64,000 bases of DNA from CAXXOK01 sp001604115 (GTDB lineage Bacteria; Bacillota; Clostridia; Christensenellales; Aristaeellaceae): NCBI GenBank assembly GCA_034928535.1, contig JAYFOV010000026.1, forward strand, positions 1 through 64,000, written 5' to 3'. The notes beneath the pieces are model-generated. The model was not told the origin of the DNA and searched no databases. It worked only from the letters and a program-made list of their open reading frames with translations. Shown here piece after piece: positions 51,618 to 60,568 of the stretch (positions within the stretch are counted from its first letter, which is position 1; every line of letters starts with the position of its first letter). The position numbers were made by a program, and so were the translations under genes.

Positions 51618-52040
51618 TTATGCTTGCGGTGCGGTGGGCAGCAGCGCGGCCAGTTTGGCCATCGCATCGGCAATGAGTGCATCCAGCGGCTGCCGTTGCA
51701 CGCCGGCGATGAGCAGACCGCAGCGCTCCAGGGGGATGAGCAGTTTCTGCGCCTCGCTCAGGCTCACGGCAGCTGCGATTGCGGGGGAAATCTCCCCTAA
51801 AAGCGCATTGGCGTGGAGGATGCCTGCCACACCGATGATCACATCCGCCGTTTTGCACTGGTAGCGGATGGCGCTCTCGCCCGTCGCCCCCTGATCCGCT
51901 CCGGCGCGTAGCATCGCGGCGGTCGCGGTGGCGTTGGTGCCAAGCGCGGTAACGCAAAGCGCAGGGTACATAGCCTTGAGCGCCGTGACCAGCGCCTTGC
52001 CGACGCCGCCGCCTTGCCCGTCGATCACCAGCACTTTCAT
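51618..52040 (-). CDS. DUF3842 family protein
   Basis: The 140-residue protein begins KVLVIDGQGGGVGKALV, a Gly-rich loop similar to a nucleotide-binding P-loop or Rossmann turn. It contains a conserved ALGTNATATAAMLRAGA block and ends in helices. DUF3842 is Clostridia-specific with no known role. The ATG at 52040 has AGGAGGT seven bases upstream; a GTG at 52049 lies too close to that site. It is 21 bases before mrp. Confidence 0.82.
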   Translation of the reverse strand: MKVLVIDGQGGGVGKALVTALKAMYPALCVTALGTNATATAAMLRAGADQGATGESAIRYQCKTADVIIGVAGILHANALLGEISPAIAAAVSLSEAQKLLIPLERCGLLIAGVQRQPLDALIADAMAKLAALLPTAPQA

Positions 52041-52052
52041 GCCGCCCACCTC

Positions 52053-53159
52053 CTAGGGTTCATCTGCGATGTGCGGGTCGCCTGCCAGCGGCAGCGCGCC
52101 CGACCAGGTTTTATGATACGCCTGATGGTAGCGTTTTTCAAGGGGGATCCACTCGTTTTGGAAACGTGCCAGCATGGCCGCGCCGTTGCGCGCGAGGATG
52201 CGCGCCGCCTGGGCTTGCGGCTGGATGCGCAAAAAAGCCCGTACCGCGCCCAAACGGTCCAGCTGCGGGGCAAAGGCCGGGTGCAGCGCATAACTGCCCT
52301 CCAAAATGGTCACGGGTCGGGGTTGCACAGCGGTCGGCACGGTGCTGCCCGTGTGGCAGTCAAAAACGCCGTAGGAAAAGGCTCCGCCGCGCAGCAACCC
52401 GTCCAGCACCTCCTGCGCAAAGCGCTCCCGGTGCACATTGCCGCCCGGCTCCGCCATACGCTCTGGTGTGCGCATGGAGAAGGGCAGAAAAAAATCATCC
52501 AGGTGGATCACTGTGCTGGGGTATAGCCCAGCAATGCGCGCCGCAAGCGTAGTTTTGCCGGCAGCGCAATCCCCGTCCAGCACCAGGGTGGCGCGGCCGG
52601 TGGCTGCAAGGCTAGTCTCCAGAGCAGCCAGCAGCGGCAGCGTTTCGCCGTAGTGTCTGCGCACCACACGGTAGGCAGGCCGATAGGCCTGGCGGTATAC
52701 TTCGCTGTGGCGCGGGGGGGCATAGGGATCGGCTGAGCGCGCTGCCATACAGGCATCCCACTGCGCAGTCGAGAAGGGCAGGGCGGGCGCATCCCCGGGG
52801 GCCGTCAGGCAATGGCGCAGCAAAGCAGTGCTGCGGGCATAGGCTTCACGCGCGGCGCTGAGGTCTATGCCCCGCTGGGTTTCGGCCATCATACGGGCCA
52901 CGGTAGGCGCCGGCAGCGCGCGCACGGCCGGGCTGGCAAGGTGCAAGCGGCAAAGCCCGCCTGCCAGCAGGGTAAAGGGTGGCTGCCCGGCATCTGCGGC
53001 GATGGCGGAGCGCTCCGTGTGGATCGACGCGGCGCAGGCATCCGGCTCCGCCAACAGGTGCCCGCAGCCAAAGGCGCTCTGGTACAGCCACTTGAGCGCA
53101 TCTTGCGGTTGCAGATGCGGGGTTTCGGCCAGGCATTGCAGCAGGAAATCAGCGTGCAT
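52053..53159 (-). CDS. Uridine-kinase-like P-loop kinase with N-terminal domain
   Basis: The 368-residue protein has an uncharacterised N-terminal half (about 1-180, helical, DALKWLYQSAFGCGHLL) and a kinase half with P-loop DGDCAAGKTTLAARI (about 196-210) and the phosphate-acceptor region VIHLDDFFLPFSMRT. ILEGSYALHP and a lid region rich in Arg follow. The order matches uridine kinase/phosphoribulokinase-like proteins. The substrate is unknown. The gene lies 84 bases after an ECF substrate-binding component, so it might phosphorylate what that imports. Confidence 0.82.
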   Translation of the reverse strand: MHADFLLQCLAETPHLQPQDALKWLYQSAFGCGHLLAEPDACAASIHTERSAIAADAGQPPFTLLAGGLCRLHLASPAVRALPAPTVARMMAETQRGIDLSAAREAYARSTALLRHCLTAPGDAPALPFSTAQWDACMAARSADPYAPPRHSEVYRQAYRPAYRVVRRHYGETLPLLAALETSLAATGRATLVLDGDCAAGKTTLAARIAGLYPSTVIHLDDFFLPFSMRTPERMAEPGGNVHRERFAQEVLDGLLRGGAFSYGVFDCHTGSTVPTAVQPRPVTILEGSYALHPAFAPQLDRLGAVRAFLRIQPQAQAARILARNGAAMLARFQNEWIPLEKRYHQAYHKTWSGALPLAGDPHIADEP

Positions 53160-53243
53160 GGTGCATCTCCTTGTGTGCGGTGCGTTGCGGCGAAACGCGG
53201 CCGCCGCGCGTGCCCCGGCCGCGCGGCGGTGGAGCGGCAGCCG

Positions 53244-53795
53244 TCAACGGCCGGCCTGCTTGGGCAGAGGGATCAGCCGGGCGCGTTCCAGCGCCAGCAC
53301 GATCAGGGGAATGAGCACCAGCTGTGCCACGATGCCAGGCCAGGCCTGGAGCAACGCGCCACCCAGGAACATCTGCATCGTAAATGCCTTGCCCAGGAAC
53401 AGCCCATAGAGCGCAAAGCTCACCAGTCCCCATACGATTCGCCCGGAAAGCAGGCTGCCCAGCAGCGCCAGACACACCCGCAGCGGGCGATGGGCTAGCC
53501 GGGCATAGAGCAACCCTGCCAGCGCGCCGTAGGCGGCCAGCTCAAAGGTCATGGCGATGGCGGTGGGCATCAGCGGCGGCATGCCAAACAGCACGCTGCG
53601 CAGCAGCGGGGCAATCAGCCCCACCATCAGACCGCTTTGCCACCCGCAAATAAACCCGCACAGCAGCACCGGAATGTGCATGGGCAGCAGCATGGAGCCG
53701 AGCTGGCCAAGCTGTCCGGTCAAAAAGGGCAGCACCAGCGCCACGGCCAAGAACAGCGCGCTGAGGGTCAGTTGATACATCCTCTGAAATCGCAT
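53244..53795 (-). CDS. ECF transporter S component
   Basis: The 183-residue integral membrane protein has six hydrophobic segments typical of the ECF substrate-capture subunits. MLLPMHIPVLLCGFICGW and the N-terminal basic-plus-TLSALFLAVALVLP (where the coupling motif AxxxA lies) are visible. It would bind a vitamin or similar small molecule and share an ATPase module encoded elsewhere. Which ligand is not clear. The ATG at 53795 is nine bases after GGGAGGT; the ATG at 53804 touches that site. Confidence 0.85.
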   Translation of the reverse strand: MRFQRMYQLTLSALFLAVALVLPFLTGQLGQLGSMLLPMHIPVLLCGFICGWQSGLMVGLIAPLLRSVLFGMPPLMPTAIAMTFELAAYGALAGLLYARLAHRPLRVCLALLGSLLSGRIVWGLVSFALYGLFLGKAFTMQMFLGGALLQAWPGIVAQLVLIPLIVLALERARLIPLPKQAGR

Positions 53796-53799
53796 TGCA

Positions 53800-53896
53800 A
53801 ACATACCTCCCGTTTGTACATGCGGCCTTGACCCCCGTCGTGGGGGTGTGATGCCTTCATGACATCCGGGCAAAGCGCTTGCAATATCCTATCATA
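53800..53896 (-). promoter_or_regulatory. Leader of the ECF-kinase-mrp operon, possible structured RNA
   Basis: A TATGAT on the minus strand (53891-53896) would start a leader of about 85 bases. It has a hairpin ACCCCCACGACGGGGGT (about 53831-53847) and GGATGTCATGAAGGCATC beside it. ECF S genes are often riboswitch-controlled, but I cannot match this leader to a known class. Confidence 0.4.
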
Positions 53897-53961
53897 TCAA
53901 GGGAAGAATGTAAACGACGCCTTCCAATCGTGACTAAAAGAAGCAAATTTTGACTTTGTGA

Positions 53962-53990
53962 TTGCTGGACGCACCGTCCCGTGCTATACT
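53962..53990 (+). promoter_or_regulatory. Promoter of the RluA-type gene
   Basis: TTGCTG (53962-53967) and TATACT (53985-53990) are 17 bases apart, and the start codon is about 30 bases downstream. Confidence 0.7.
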
Positions 53991-54018
53991 GAGGGCGAAT
54001 GATTTTCGGAGGCGTAGC

Positions 54019-54891
54019 ATGCAGGAATTAAGCCTGATCGTAGCGCCGGGGGATGACGGATGGCCTGTGCGTCGCCTGGCGCTGGAACGGATGCAAATGT
54101 CTTACGGGCAGTTTAAAAGTGCAAAGTTTGATGGCTTGCTGCTGCTGGATGGCGTTGGCGTGCATGCGGACAAGCGTGCACAGGCGGGGCAGAGGCTGGT
54201 CATCTGTGTGCCGCAGCGGGAGGGCGCGCCCTGTGCGCCCAGCACCAAGCCGTTGAGCGTGGCCTATGAGGATGACGATCTGTTGGTGATTGACAAGCCT
54301 GCGCCCCTGCCCTCGGTCGCCAGCCGCAAACGGGATATGGAAACGCTGGAAAACCTGGTCTATACCTATCTTCACTGCCCGGAAGGTTTCCTCTACCGTC
54401 CGGTGAACCGCCTGGACAAAGGTACCAGCGGGCTGATGGTCGTGGCCAAGCATGCGCATGCCCAGCAGTTTTTGCAGGCTCAACTGCACACCGAGCGCTT
54501 TGTGCGCGAGTATCTGGCCGTGTGCGATGGCCTGCCCCCCTCGCCCGAGGGGTGTGTGGATTTGCCCATCGCCAAGGAGGATGCCGCAACCATCCGCCGT
54601 GTGATCAGCGATCAGGGTAAACCTGCCAAAACCTACTACCATGTGGTAGAAACCGGTGCAGGCCGCAGCTTGTTGCGGCTGGTGCTGGACACCGGACGTA
54701 CGCATCAGATTCGTGTGCACATGAAGGCAATCGGCTGCCCTGTGACCGGAGATTTCCTCTACGGGCGTGAGCACATGGCGCTGGCCAACCGTTTTGCCCT
54801 CCACAGCAGCCGTGTGTCGCTGGAATCCCTGCAATGCGGACGCATCGAAGTGGAAAGCCCGCTGCCGGCTGCGCTGCGCGTGCTGCTGTGA
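54019..54891 (+). CDS. RluA family pseudouridine synthase
   Basis: The 290-residue enzyme has a short N-terminal S4-like region (ALERMQMSYGQFKSAKFDGLLLLDG) and a catalytic domain with YEDDDLLVIDKPAPLPS and RPVNRLDKGTSGLMVVAKHA, where Asp is catalytic, plus GRTHQIRVHM. It probably modifies uridines in rRNA or tRNA; the site is not predictable. Start 54019 follows CGGAGG. The 54892-55168 gap shows nothing. Confidence 0.9.
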   Translation: MQELSLIVAPGDDGWPVRRLALERMQMSYGQFKSAKFDGLLLLDGVGVHADKRAQAGQRLVICVPQREGAPCAPSTKPLSVAYEDDDLLVIDKPAPLPSVASRKRDMETLENLVYTYLHCPEGFLYRPVNRLDKGTSGLMVVAKHAHAQQFLQAQLHTERFVREYLAVCDGLPPSPEGCVDLPIAKEDAATIRRVISDQGKPAKTYYHVVETGAGRSLLRLVLDTGRTHQIRVHMKAIGCPVTGDFLYGREHMALANRFALHSSRVSLESLQCGRIEVESPLPAALRVLL

Positions 54892-55168
54892 CTCACGTAC
54901 CCACCTGCGGCAGTCCAGAATGGCTTCGGCTGCACTGCTGCGCGCAGGCTCCCTTGGCAGAAAAAAGCCGAACAGGTTTGGCCGGCAGCCAGCAGCCATC
55001 CAGACGGCGTCTGCGCTGTTGGGATCGCCTGACCGGCGGCGAAGGTGTGGCATGCTCCGTACACAAATACCCCGCGCCATGCGCCACGGCCAGCCCGCAC
55101 GCCGTACGCTGCACCCCGTGAGGCCGCCGATTGGGTCTTTTGTGACCCCTGCGATGGCGGCCATGCAA

Positions 55169-55206
55169 AAAACCCCCTGACAGGCAGTAGCCCGTCAGGG
55201 GGTTTT
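55169..55206. terminator. Bidirectional terminator of the second BMP-type ABC operon
   Basis: AAAACCCCCTGAC and its complement around a 12-base loop have A and T runs at both ends, just after the last permease stop. Confidence 0.9.
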
Positions 55207-55216
55207 GGGATAGCTG

Positions 55217-56224
55217 CTAACGCTCTTCCCGGAAATAGTTGGTGCCGCAGCTTGCGGGCTGCGCATGCTCTTTGACCTGCCGGATGCTGGCAAACACCAG
55301 CACCACAATGGTGGCGATGTAAGGCACCATGGCGTAGATCTGCATGGGTAAGCCCGGAATGGGGTAATAGTTGCGCACCACCAGCAGCCCGCCGAACACC
55401 AACCCGCAGATCCAGGCGCGCGTGGGGCTCCATGTGGCAAATATCACCAGTGCGACTGCCAGCCAGCCGTAGCCGTTTACACTGTTGTGCACCCACACCC
55501 CGGCGCACGCGGTGGAGCTCATGGACAGGAACATGCCGCCGATGCCGCACAGCGCGCCCCCCGCGATGGTGGCCATATACTTGTAGCGCGTCACGTTCAC
55601 GCCTGCGGCATCTGCCGTGGCAGGGTTCTCGCCCACCGCGCGCAAGTTCAGCCCAACACGGCTCCTGTTCAGGAACATGCTCATGACCACCATCACCGCA
55701 ACGCCGAAATAGACCATCCAATTGTACTGGAAAAACAGCGAGCCGATGACCGGCACCCTGGAAAGCGCCCCAAAATCGATGATGGCGAACATGGATTTGG
55801 TAGCCGCGCTCACCTGCACAAAGCCGCCGGCCTGCTTGCCGATCAGTTCTCCAAAAAAGTTGGCAAACCCTGTGCCAAAGATGGTCAGCGTCAAGCCGGT
55901 CACGTTCTGGTTGGCACGCAGCGTCACCACCAGAAAGGCGTAAATCAAAGCGCCAAAGCCGCCGGCTGCGGCGGCCGCGAGCGTTGCGATGCCCGCGGCG
56001 ATCAGCGGGCTGGGGATGCCGCCGGCCAGGGATACGGCCTGCTCGTAGTGGTAGGCGGAGGCCAGGCTGGCGATGGCACCCATGAACATCATGCCTTCCA
56101 CGCCCAGGTTCAGGTTGCCGGATTTTTCCGTCAGGATCTCGCCCAGCGTTGCCAGCAGCAGCGGCGTGCTGGCGAGCACCGCCATGTTAATAAAGTTCAG
56201 CAGAATGGTCACTTCACTGCTCAT
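55217..56224 (-). CDS. BMP-type ABC transporter permease 2 (second system)
   Basis: The 335-residue membrane protein of the BPD_transp_2 family shows GEILTEKSGNLNLGVEGMMFMGA and GLNLRAVGENPATADAAGVNV, matching the NupQ-type subunit. About nine helices are seen. The ATG at 56224 overlaps the stop of permease 1 (ATGA); the longer frame to 56446 lies inside that gene and is not used. Confidence 0.92.
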   Translation of the reverse strand: MSSEVTILLNFINMAVLASTPLLLATLGEILTEKSGNLNLGVEGMMFMGAIASLASAYHYEQAVSLAGGIPSPLIAAGIATLAAAAAGGFGALIYAFLVVTLRANQNVTGLTLTIFGTGFANFFGELIGKQAGGFVQVSAATKSMFAIIDFGALSRVPVIGSLFFQYNWMVYFGVAVMVVMSMFLNRSRVGLNLRAVGENPATADAAGVNVTRYKYMATIAGGALCGIGGMFLSMSSTACAGVWVHNSVNGYGWLAVALVIFATWSPTRAWICGLVFGGLLVVRNYYPIPGLPMQIYAMVPYIATIVVLVFASIRQVKEHAQPASCGTNYFREER

Positions 56225-57360
56225 ACGGCCTTCGCCTCCTTGCCGACGCGCCCCGCGCGAAACACCAGCCGGTAATTGATGAAGAACTCCACGCCCAGCA
56301 TGAAGAACAGGATGATGCCGATGAGCATATCCGCCGCGGATTTGGGGATGCCCATCGTCGTTTGGATGCGCCCCGCACCCCGCTCCAAAATGGCGATGAA
56401 CACGGAGTAGATAATCATCAAAAGCGGGTTCATGCCGGAGAGCCAAGCCACGGTGATGGCCGTGAAGCCTGCGCCGCTGGCAGTATCAGTAGTCAGGCTG
56501 CCATCCGCACCGGATACCTGCAAAAAGCCCGCAAATCCGCAAATTGCGCCGGAAATGAACATCGTGCGCAGGATGATGCGGCTCACCTTCATGCCTGCAT
56601 AGCGCGCGGTGTTGGTGCTCTCGCCCACCACGCTCACTTCATAGCCCTGCTTGGTCTTGGCAAAATAGAGGTACACCAGCACCGCCAGCACCAGCGCGAT
56701 GATCCACCCCGCATGCACACCCAGCACGGTGGGCAGTCGCGTGGAGGCAGCAAAATCCCGAATCTTGGGGAAGTTTGTCCCCTGGATCTGCCAGGTGGGC
56801 TGGTACTGCAAAAATGTGATGAAATGGATGGCGATGTAGTTGAGCATGAGCGTGAACAGCGTTTCATTGGTGCCCCAGCGCGCCTTGAACAGGGCGGGCA
56901 GCAGGCCGTACAGCCCGCCGCCGATGCACGCCACGATGAACATGACCGTCAGCAGCAGCCACTGCGGCCATGTATCGCCAAAGCGGATGGCGATGTAGGA
57001 GCAGCTGATGGCGCCCACCAGGATCTGACCCTCGCCGCCGATGTTCCAAAAACGCATTTTGAATGCCATCGTCAAACCCAGCGCGGTCACCAGCAGCAGG
57101 GTCACGATTTTCATGGTGGCCTGGCTGGAGGTGCTGAAGGCCAACACGCCTTTTTTGTTGATGGCCAGTATACTCTTGCCCACTGCGCCGGACACCATGT
57201 CCTGATACATCTGAATGGGGTTATAGCCCAGCAGCGCCATCAGCAGCGCGCCGGCCAGCAGTGCGCCCAGCAATGCCAGCACGCGGTAGAGCATGGCTTT
57301 TTGCTTGGAAATGTGCGTGCGCTTGACCACGCGCACCCATGGCTCATGATGGTGGGTCAC
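56221..57360 (-). CDS. BMP-type ABC transporter permease 1 (second system)
   Basis: The 379-residue NupP-type permease shows AFKMRFWNIGGEGQILVGAI and GESTNTARYAGMKVSR at the coupling loop, with about ten helices. It starts at GTG inside the end of the ATPase gene (GTGA). It works with the second permease and ATPase of this operon. Confidence 0.92.
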   Translation of the reverse strand: MTHHHEPWVRVVKRTHISKQKAMLYRVLALLGALLAGALLMALLGYNPIQMYQDMVSGAVGKSILAINKKGVLAFSTSSQATMKIVTLLLVTALGLTMAFKMRFWNIGGEGQILVGAISCSYIAIRFGDTWPQWLLLTVMFIVACIGGGLYGLLPALFKARWGTNETLFTLMLNYIAIHFITFLQYQPTWQIQGTNFPKIRDFAASTRLPTVLGVHAGWIIALVLAVLVYLYFAKTKQGYEVSVVGESTNTARYAGMKVSRIILRTMFISGAICGFAGFLQVSGADGSLTTDTASGAGFTAITVAWLSGMNPLLMIIYSVFIAILERGAGRIQTTMGIPKSAADMLIGIILFFMLGVEFFINYRLVFRAGRVGKEAKAV

Positions 57361-58925
57361 GCGCCTTCACCGTCCTTTTCTGTGCCGACCCGCGTCATCA
57401 TCAGGCCGATTTCTTCCTTGGTGCACTGGCGGGGATCCACAATGCCGCTCACATGACCGCCGCACAGCACCAGCACCCGGTCGCACAGATCCATGAGCAC
57501 GTCCAGATCTTCCCCAATAAAGATGACGGCGTTCCCCTTCTCTTTTTCGGCATTGAGCAGGCTATAGATGCGGTAGCTGCTCACGATGTCCAGCCCGCGC
57601 ACGGGGTATGCGCATACGAGAACCTGCGGCCGGGAGAGGATCTCGCGCCCCAGCAGCACCTTTTGCACATTGCCGCCGGACAGGCGGCGCACCGGTGTGG
57701 TGAGCCCGGGGGTCACAATGTCCAGATCTTTGATCATCTGCTCGCAGATGGGGCGGTATTTCTTGCGGTTCACCAGCAGCCCGCGGCTGTCCTGATAACT
57801 GCGCAGGATCACGTTATCCACAATGTTCATATTGGCTACCAGCCCCATGCCTAGGCGATCCTCCGGCACAAAGGCCAGCGACACGCCGCGCTGGGCAATC
57901 TGATCGGCCCGCATGCCGGCGATGTTTTCCTCAATGACCATTTCGCCTTTGTGGTAGCGGTAGTGGATGCTGCCGCTGGCCAAAGGACGCAGTCCGGTAA
58001 TGGCCTCGCACAGCTCCTTTTGCCCGCTGCCCGCCACCCCAGCCACGCCGAGGATCTCCCCGCCAAAGGCTTCAAAGCTCACATGGGACAGCTTGGTCAC
58101 GCCCTCGCGGCTCACGCAGGTGAGCCCCTTGACATTAAGCTTGCGTTCCCCGCGCGGCACGGCGGGGCGGTCTATCTCCAGCTTCACGCGGCGGCCGACC
58201 ATCATCTCGGTCAGATCCTGCTGGTTGGTCTGCGCTGTTTCCACCGTGGCGATGTATTCGCCCTTGCGCAAAATGGCCACCCGATCGCTGATCTCCAGCA
58301 CCTCGTTGAGCTTGTGCGTAATGATGATAATGCTTTTGCCGTGGGATTTCATCATGCGCAGCACATCAAAAAGCTTGGTGGTTTCCTGCGGGGTGAGCAC
58401 GGCGGTCGGCTCATCCAGGATCAGGATGTCCGCGCCGCGGTAGAGCGCTTTGATGATCTCCACCGTCTGCTTTTCAGACACGGCCATGTTATACACTTTT
58501 TTAGCGGGGTCGATATCAAACCCGTACTTCTGGGCGATCTCGCTCACCTGCCGGTTGATTTCCCTGCGGTTGAGCGTACCCTTGCCATCCAGCCCCAGCA
58601 CGATGTTTTCCCCTGCGGTGAGCACATCCACCAATTTGAAGTGCTGGTGGATCATCCCGATGCCCAAGGCATAGGCGTCCTTGGGGCTGCGGATGGTCAC
58701 CGGGCGGTTGCACACCAGGATGTCTCCGCTGTCCTGCAGGTAGATGCCGGAGAGCATGTTCATCAGCGTGGTTTTACCGCTTCCGTTTTCCCCCAGCAAG
58801 GCCAGGATTTCCCCATGCCGCAGGGACATGCATACCTTGTCGTTTGCCACGACCTGCCCAAATGTTTTGGTAATGTTGCGCATCTCAACGGCGGTTTGCC
58901 CCATGGCGGCAGCGTTGTTCTCCAA
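57357..58925 (-). CDS. BMP-type ABC transporter ATP-binding protein (second system)
   Basis: The 522-residue two-domain ATPase has Walker A GENGSGKTT, signature in the MAVSEKQTVEII region, and LILDEPTAVL in domain one. A degenerate second domain (GVAGSGQKE; LSGGNVQKVLLG) follows. It starts at TTG with AAAGGAG about ten bases upstream; the ATG at 58904 is the alternative. It powers import of nucleosides or related compounds bound by the BMP protein encoded just upstream. Confidence 0.92.
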   Translation of the reverse strand: MENNAAAMGQTAVEMRNITKTFGQVVANDKVCMSLRHGEILALLGENGSGKTTLMNMLSGIYLQDSGDILVCNRPVTIRSPKDAYALGIGMIHQHFKLVDVLTAGENIVLGLDGKGTLNRREINRQVSEIAQKYGFDIDPAKKVYNMAVSEKQTVEIIKALYRGADILILDEPTAVLTPQETTKLFDVLRMMKSHGKSIIIITHKLNEVLEISDRVAILRKGEYIATVETAQTNQQDLTEMMVGRRVKLEIDRPAVPRGERKLNVKGLTCVSREGVTKLSHVSFEAFGGEILGVAGVAGSGQKELCEAITGLRPLASGSIHYRYHKGEMVIEENIAGMRADQIAQRGVSLAFVPEDRLGMGLVANMNIVDNVILRSYQDSRGLLVNRKKYRPICEQMIKDLDIVTPGLTTPVRRLSGGNVQKVLLGREILSRPQVLVCAYPVRGLDIVSSYRIYSLLNAEKEKGNAVIFIGEDLDVLMDLCDRVLVLCGGHVSGIVDPRQCTKEEIGLMMTRVGTEKDGEGA

Positions 58926-59077
58926 TGCAGCGTCACTCCTTTGCGGAACTGAACTGACGGCCGCGCGCCGCGCTGGTGCGCGGCCGTCGGGTCGGTTCGG
59001 CGTGTAAAACCAGAAGAAGGCTGCCGTCGCACACGACGGGCATCGTGGGCGACGACAGCCTGATAAGAAGCTAGAGA

Positions 59078-60220
59078 TTATTGGACGATCTCCACGCCGT
59101 CGATGATGTAGTTCCAGGAGGGAGCGGAGGCTGTGCCGGACTCGTCGAAGGACTCGCCCGCAGCCAGCTCGATGGTGGCGGTGGAGCCGTCAAAGTTGGT
59201 GCCGGAGCCGCTCAGCGGGCCTGCGAACACCTTGAGATCGCCGGAGATGATCGCCGCTTTGGCAGCTTCCACAGCCTCGGCGGTGCCCTCGGCAACAATG
59301 GCGGTGTTCAGGTCGCTCAGCATGCACATGCCACTTTCCAGATCGCCAGCCCAGTCAGTGGGGATGGGCTCGCCGGCCAGGTAGGTTTCCACAGCGAATA
59401 CCAGGTATTTGCTCCAATCCCACACCGCGCTGGTGAGCGAGGCGTTGGGCGCAACCGCGATCATGGAGGAGTTGTAGCCCACGTGGAAGGCGCCGCTGGC
59501 CTCTGCGGTGGTGGCGGGGGCGGTGCTGTCGCAGTGCTGGCTGATGATGCCGCAGCCTGCGTCGATCAGGGATTTGGCGACCTGCGCTTCCATGATGGGA
59601 TCATTCCAGCTGTTGGTGTAGCCAACTTTCATGGTCACATCGGGGTTGACGGACTTGGCGCCCAGGTAGAAGCTGGTGTAGCCGCTGATGACTTCGGCAA
59701 ACGGCATGGCCGCCACGTAGCCCAGCTGGTTGTTGCCGATTTCAAGGCTCTTGAGGCCGGCCACGATGCCGCTGAGGTAGCGCGCCTGGAAAATCTTGCC
59801 GAAGTAGTTGTGCATGTTGGCAAGGCCGCTGCCGGCAGCTTGGAAACCGGTTGCATGGCAGAATTCCACATCGGGGTTTTCCGCGGCGGCAGCCAGCATG
59901 TAGTTTTCAAAGCCGAAGCTGGTACCGAAGATGATGTTGCAGCCGTCGTCCAGCAGTTCCTGGATGGCGTCGGCGCAGGCATTGTCCTCGGGCACGTTGT
60001 ACTTGTTGACGATCTGGTCGTCACGCAGGCCAAGCGCCTCTTTCATGTGCTGAGTGCCCAGGTCATGGTTGTAGGTGTAGCCCATGTCGCTGGGGTCGGA
60101 AACGTGGATGAAGCCAAGTTTGATGGTATCCATCGTTACCGCTTCCTCGGCAGAGGCCGGCAGCATGGCCAGGCTAGCGAAAACCATCATGGAAAGGAGT
60201 ACCGCAAGGAACTTTCTCAT
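59078..60220 (-). CDS. BMP family substrate-binding protein without lipobox
   Basis: The 380-residue extracytoplasmic binding protein captures the ligand for the ABC importer that follows. Its two-lobe sequence shows IKLGFIHVSDPSDMGYTYNHD, FGTSFGFENYML and GYVAAMPFAEVISG. The signal peptide (RKFLAVLLSMMVFASLAMLPASA) ends in a type I site, with no Cys anywhere near, so the protein would be released and not lipid-anchored. That is unusual for a Gram-positive binding protein. Start 60220 follows GGAGGG. The likely promoter (TTGCAA 60329-60334, TAAAGT 60305-60310, minus strand) is weak. Confidence 0.9.
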   Translation of the reverse strand: MRKFLAVLLSMMVFASLAMLPASAEEAVTMDTIKLGFIHVSDPSDMGYTYNHDLGTQHMKEALGLRDDQIVNKYNVPEDNACADAIQELLDDGCNIIFGTSFGFENYMLAAAAENPDVEFCHATGFQAAGSGLANMHNYFGKIFQARYLSGIVAGLKSLEIGNNQLGYVAAMPFAEVISGYTSFYLGAKSVNPDVTMKVGYTNSWNDPIMEAQVAKSLIDAGCGIISQHCDSTAPATTAEASGAFHVGYNSSMIAVAPNASLTSAVWDWSKYLVFAVETYLAGEPIPTDWAGDLESGMCMLSDLNTAIVAEGTAEAVEAAKAAIISGDLKVFAGPLSGSGTNFDGSTATIELAAGESFDESGTASAPSWNYIIDGVEIVQ

Positions 60221-60406
60221 GTGAAACCCTCCATCGTCTTTATGTTGTCGCTTCACCCACAACAGGCGCAGCGGGACAACCGAACGCCGTTGTTCTTTAC
60301 CGATACTTTACCATACAAACCTGCGCCATTGCAACAGGGAAAAAACCGCAAAACCTTTTGGATACAAGCCTTGCGGCCACAGGGGGATGGGCGGAGAACC
60401 CTTGCG

Positions 60407-60420
60407 TAAAAACGTTTCCA
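60407..60420. promoter_or_regulatory. cre-like site upstream of the second BMP operon
   Basis: TAAAAACGTTTCCA differs from the cre consensus TGNAANCGNWNNCW in one position. It lies about 190 bases before the binding-protein start, upstream of its putative promoter. The remaining 60221-60568 gap is otherwise plain. Confidence 0.4.
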
Positions 60421-60568
60421 GCGATTTTAGGGCGGAACGTTCGTCCCTTTGGGGCGGGACGCGTTCAATTGTATTTTTCCTGCATTGCGCTTGGATAGGG
60501 CGGTTGCGTTATCCTGTCAAATACCAAACGATATTTTGTTTTTTTTCGATAACATGCGTCATATCCTG

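Noticed and set aside
60221..60500. Purine riboswitch before the BMP operon
   Set aside because: The conserved purine-aptamer loops (TATA...GG pattern) are not visible.
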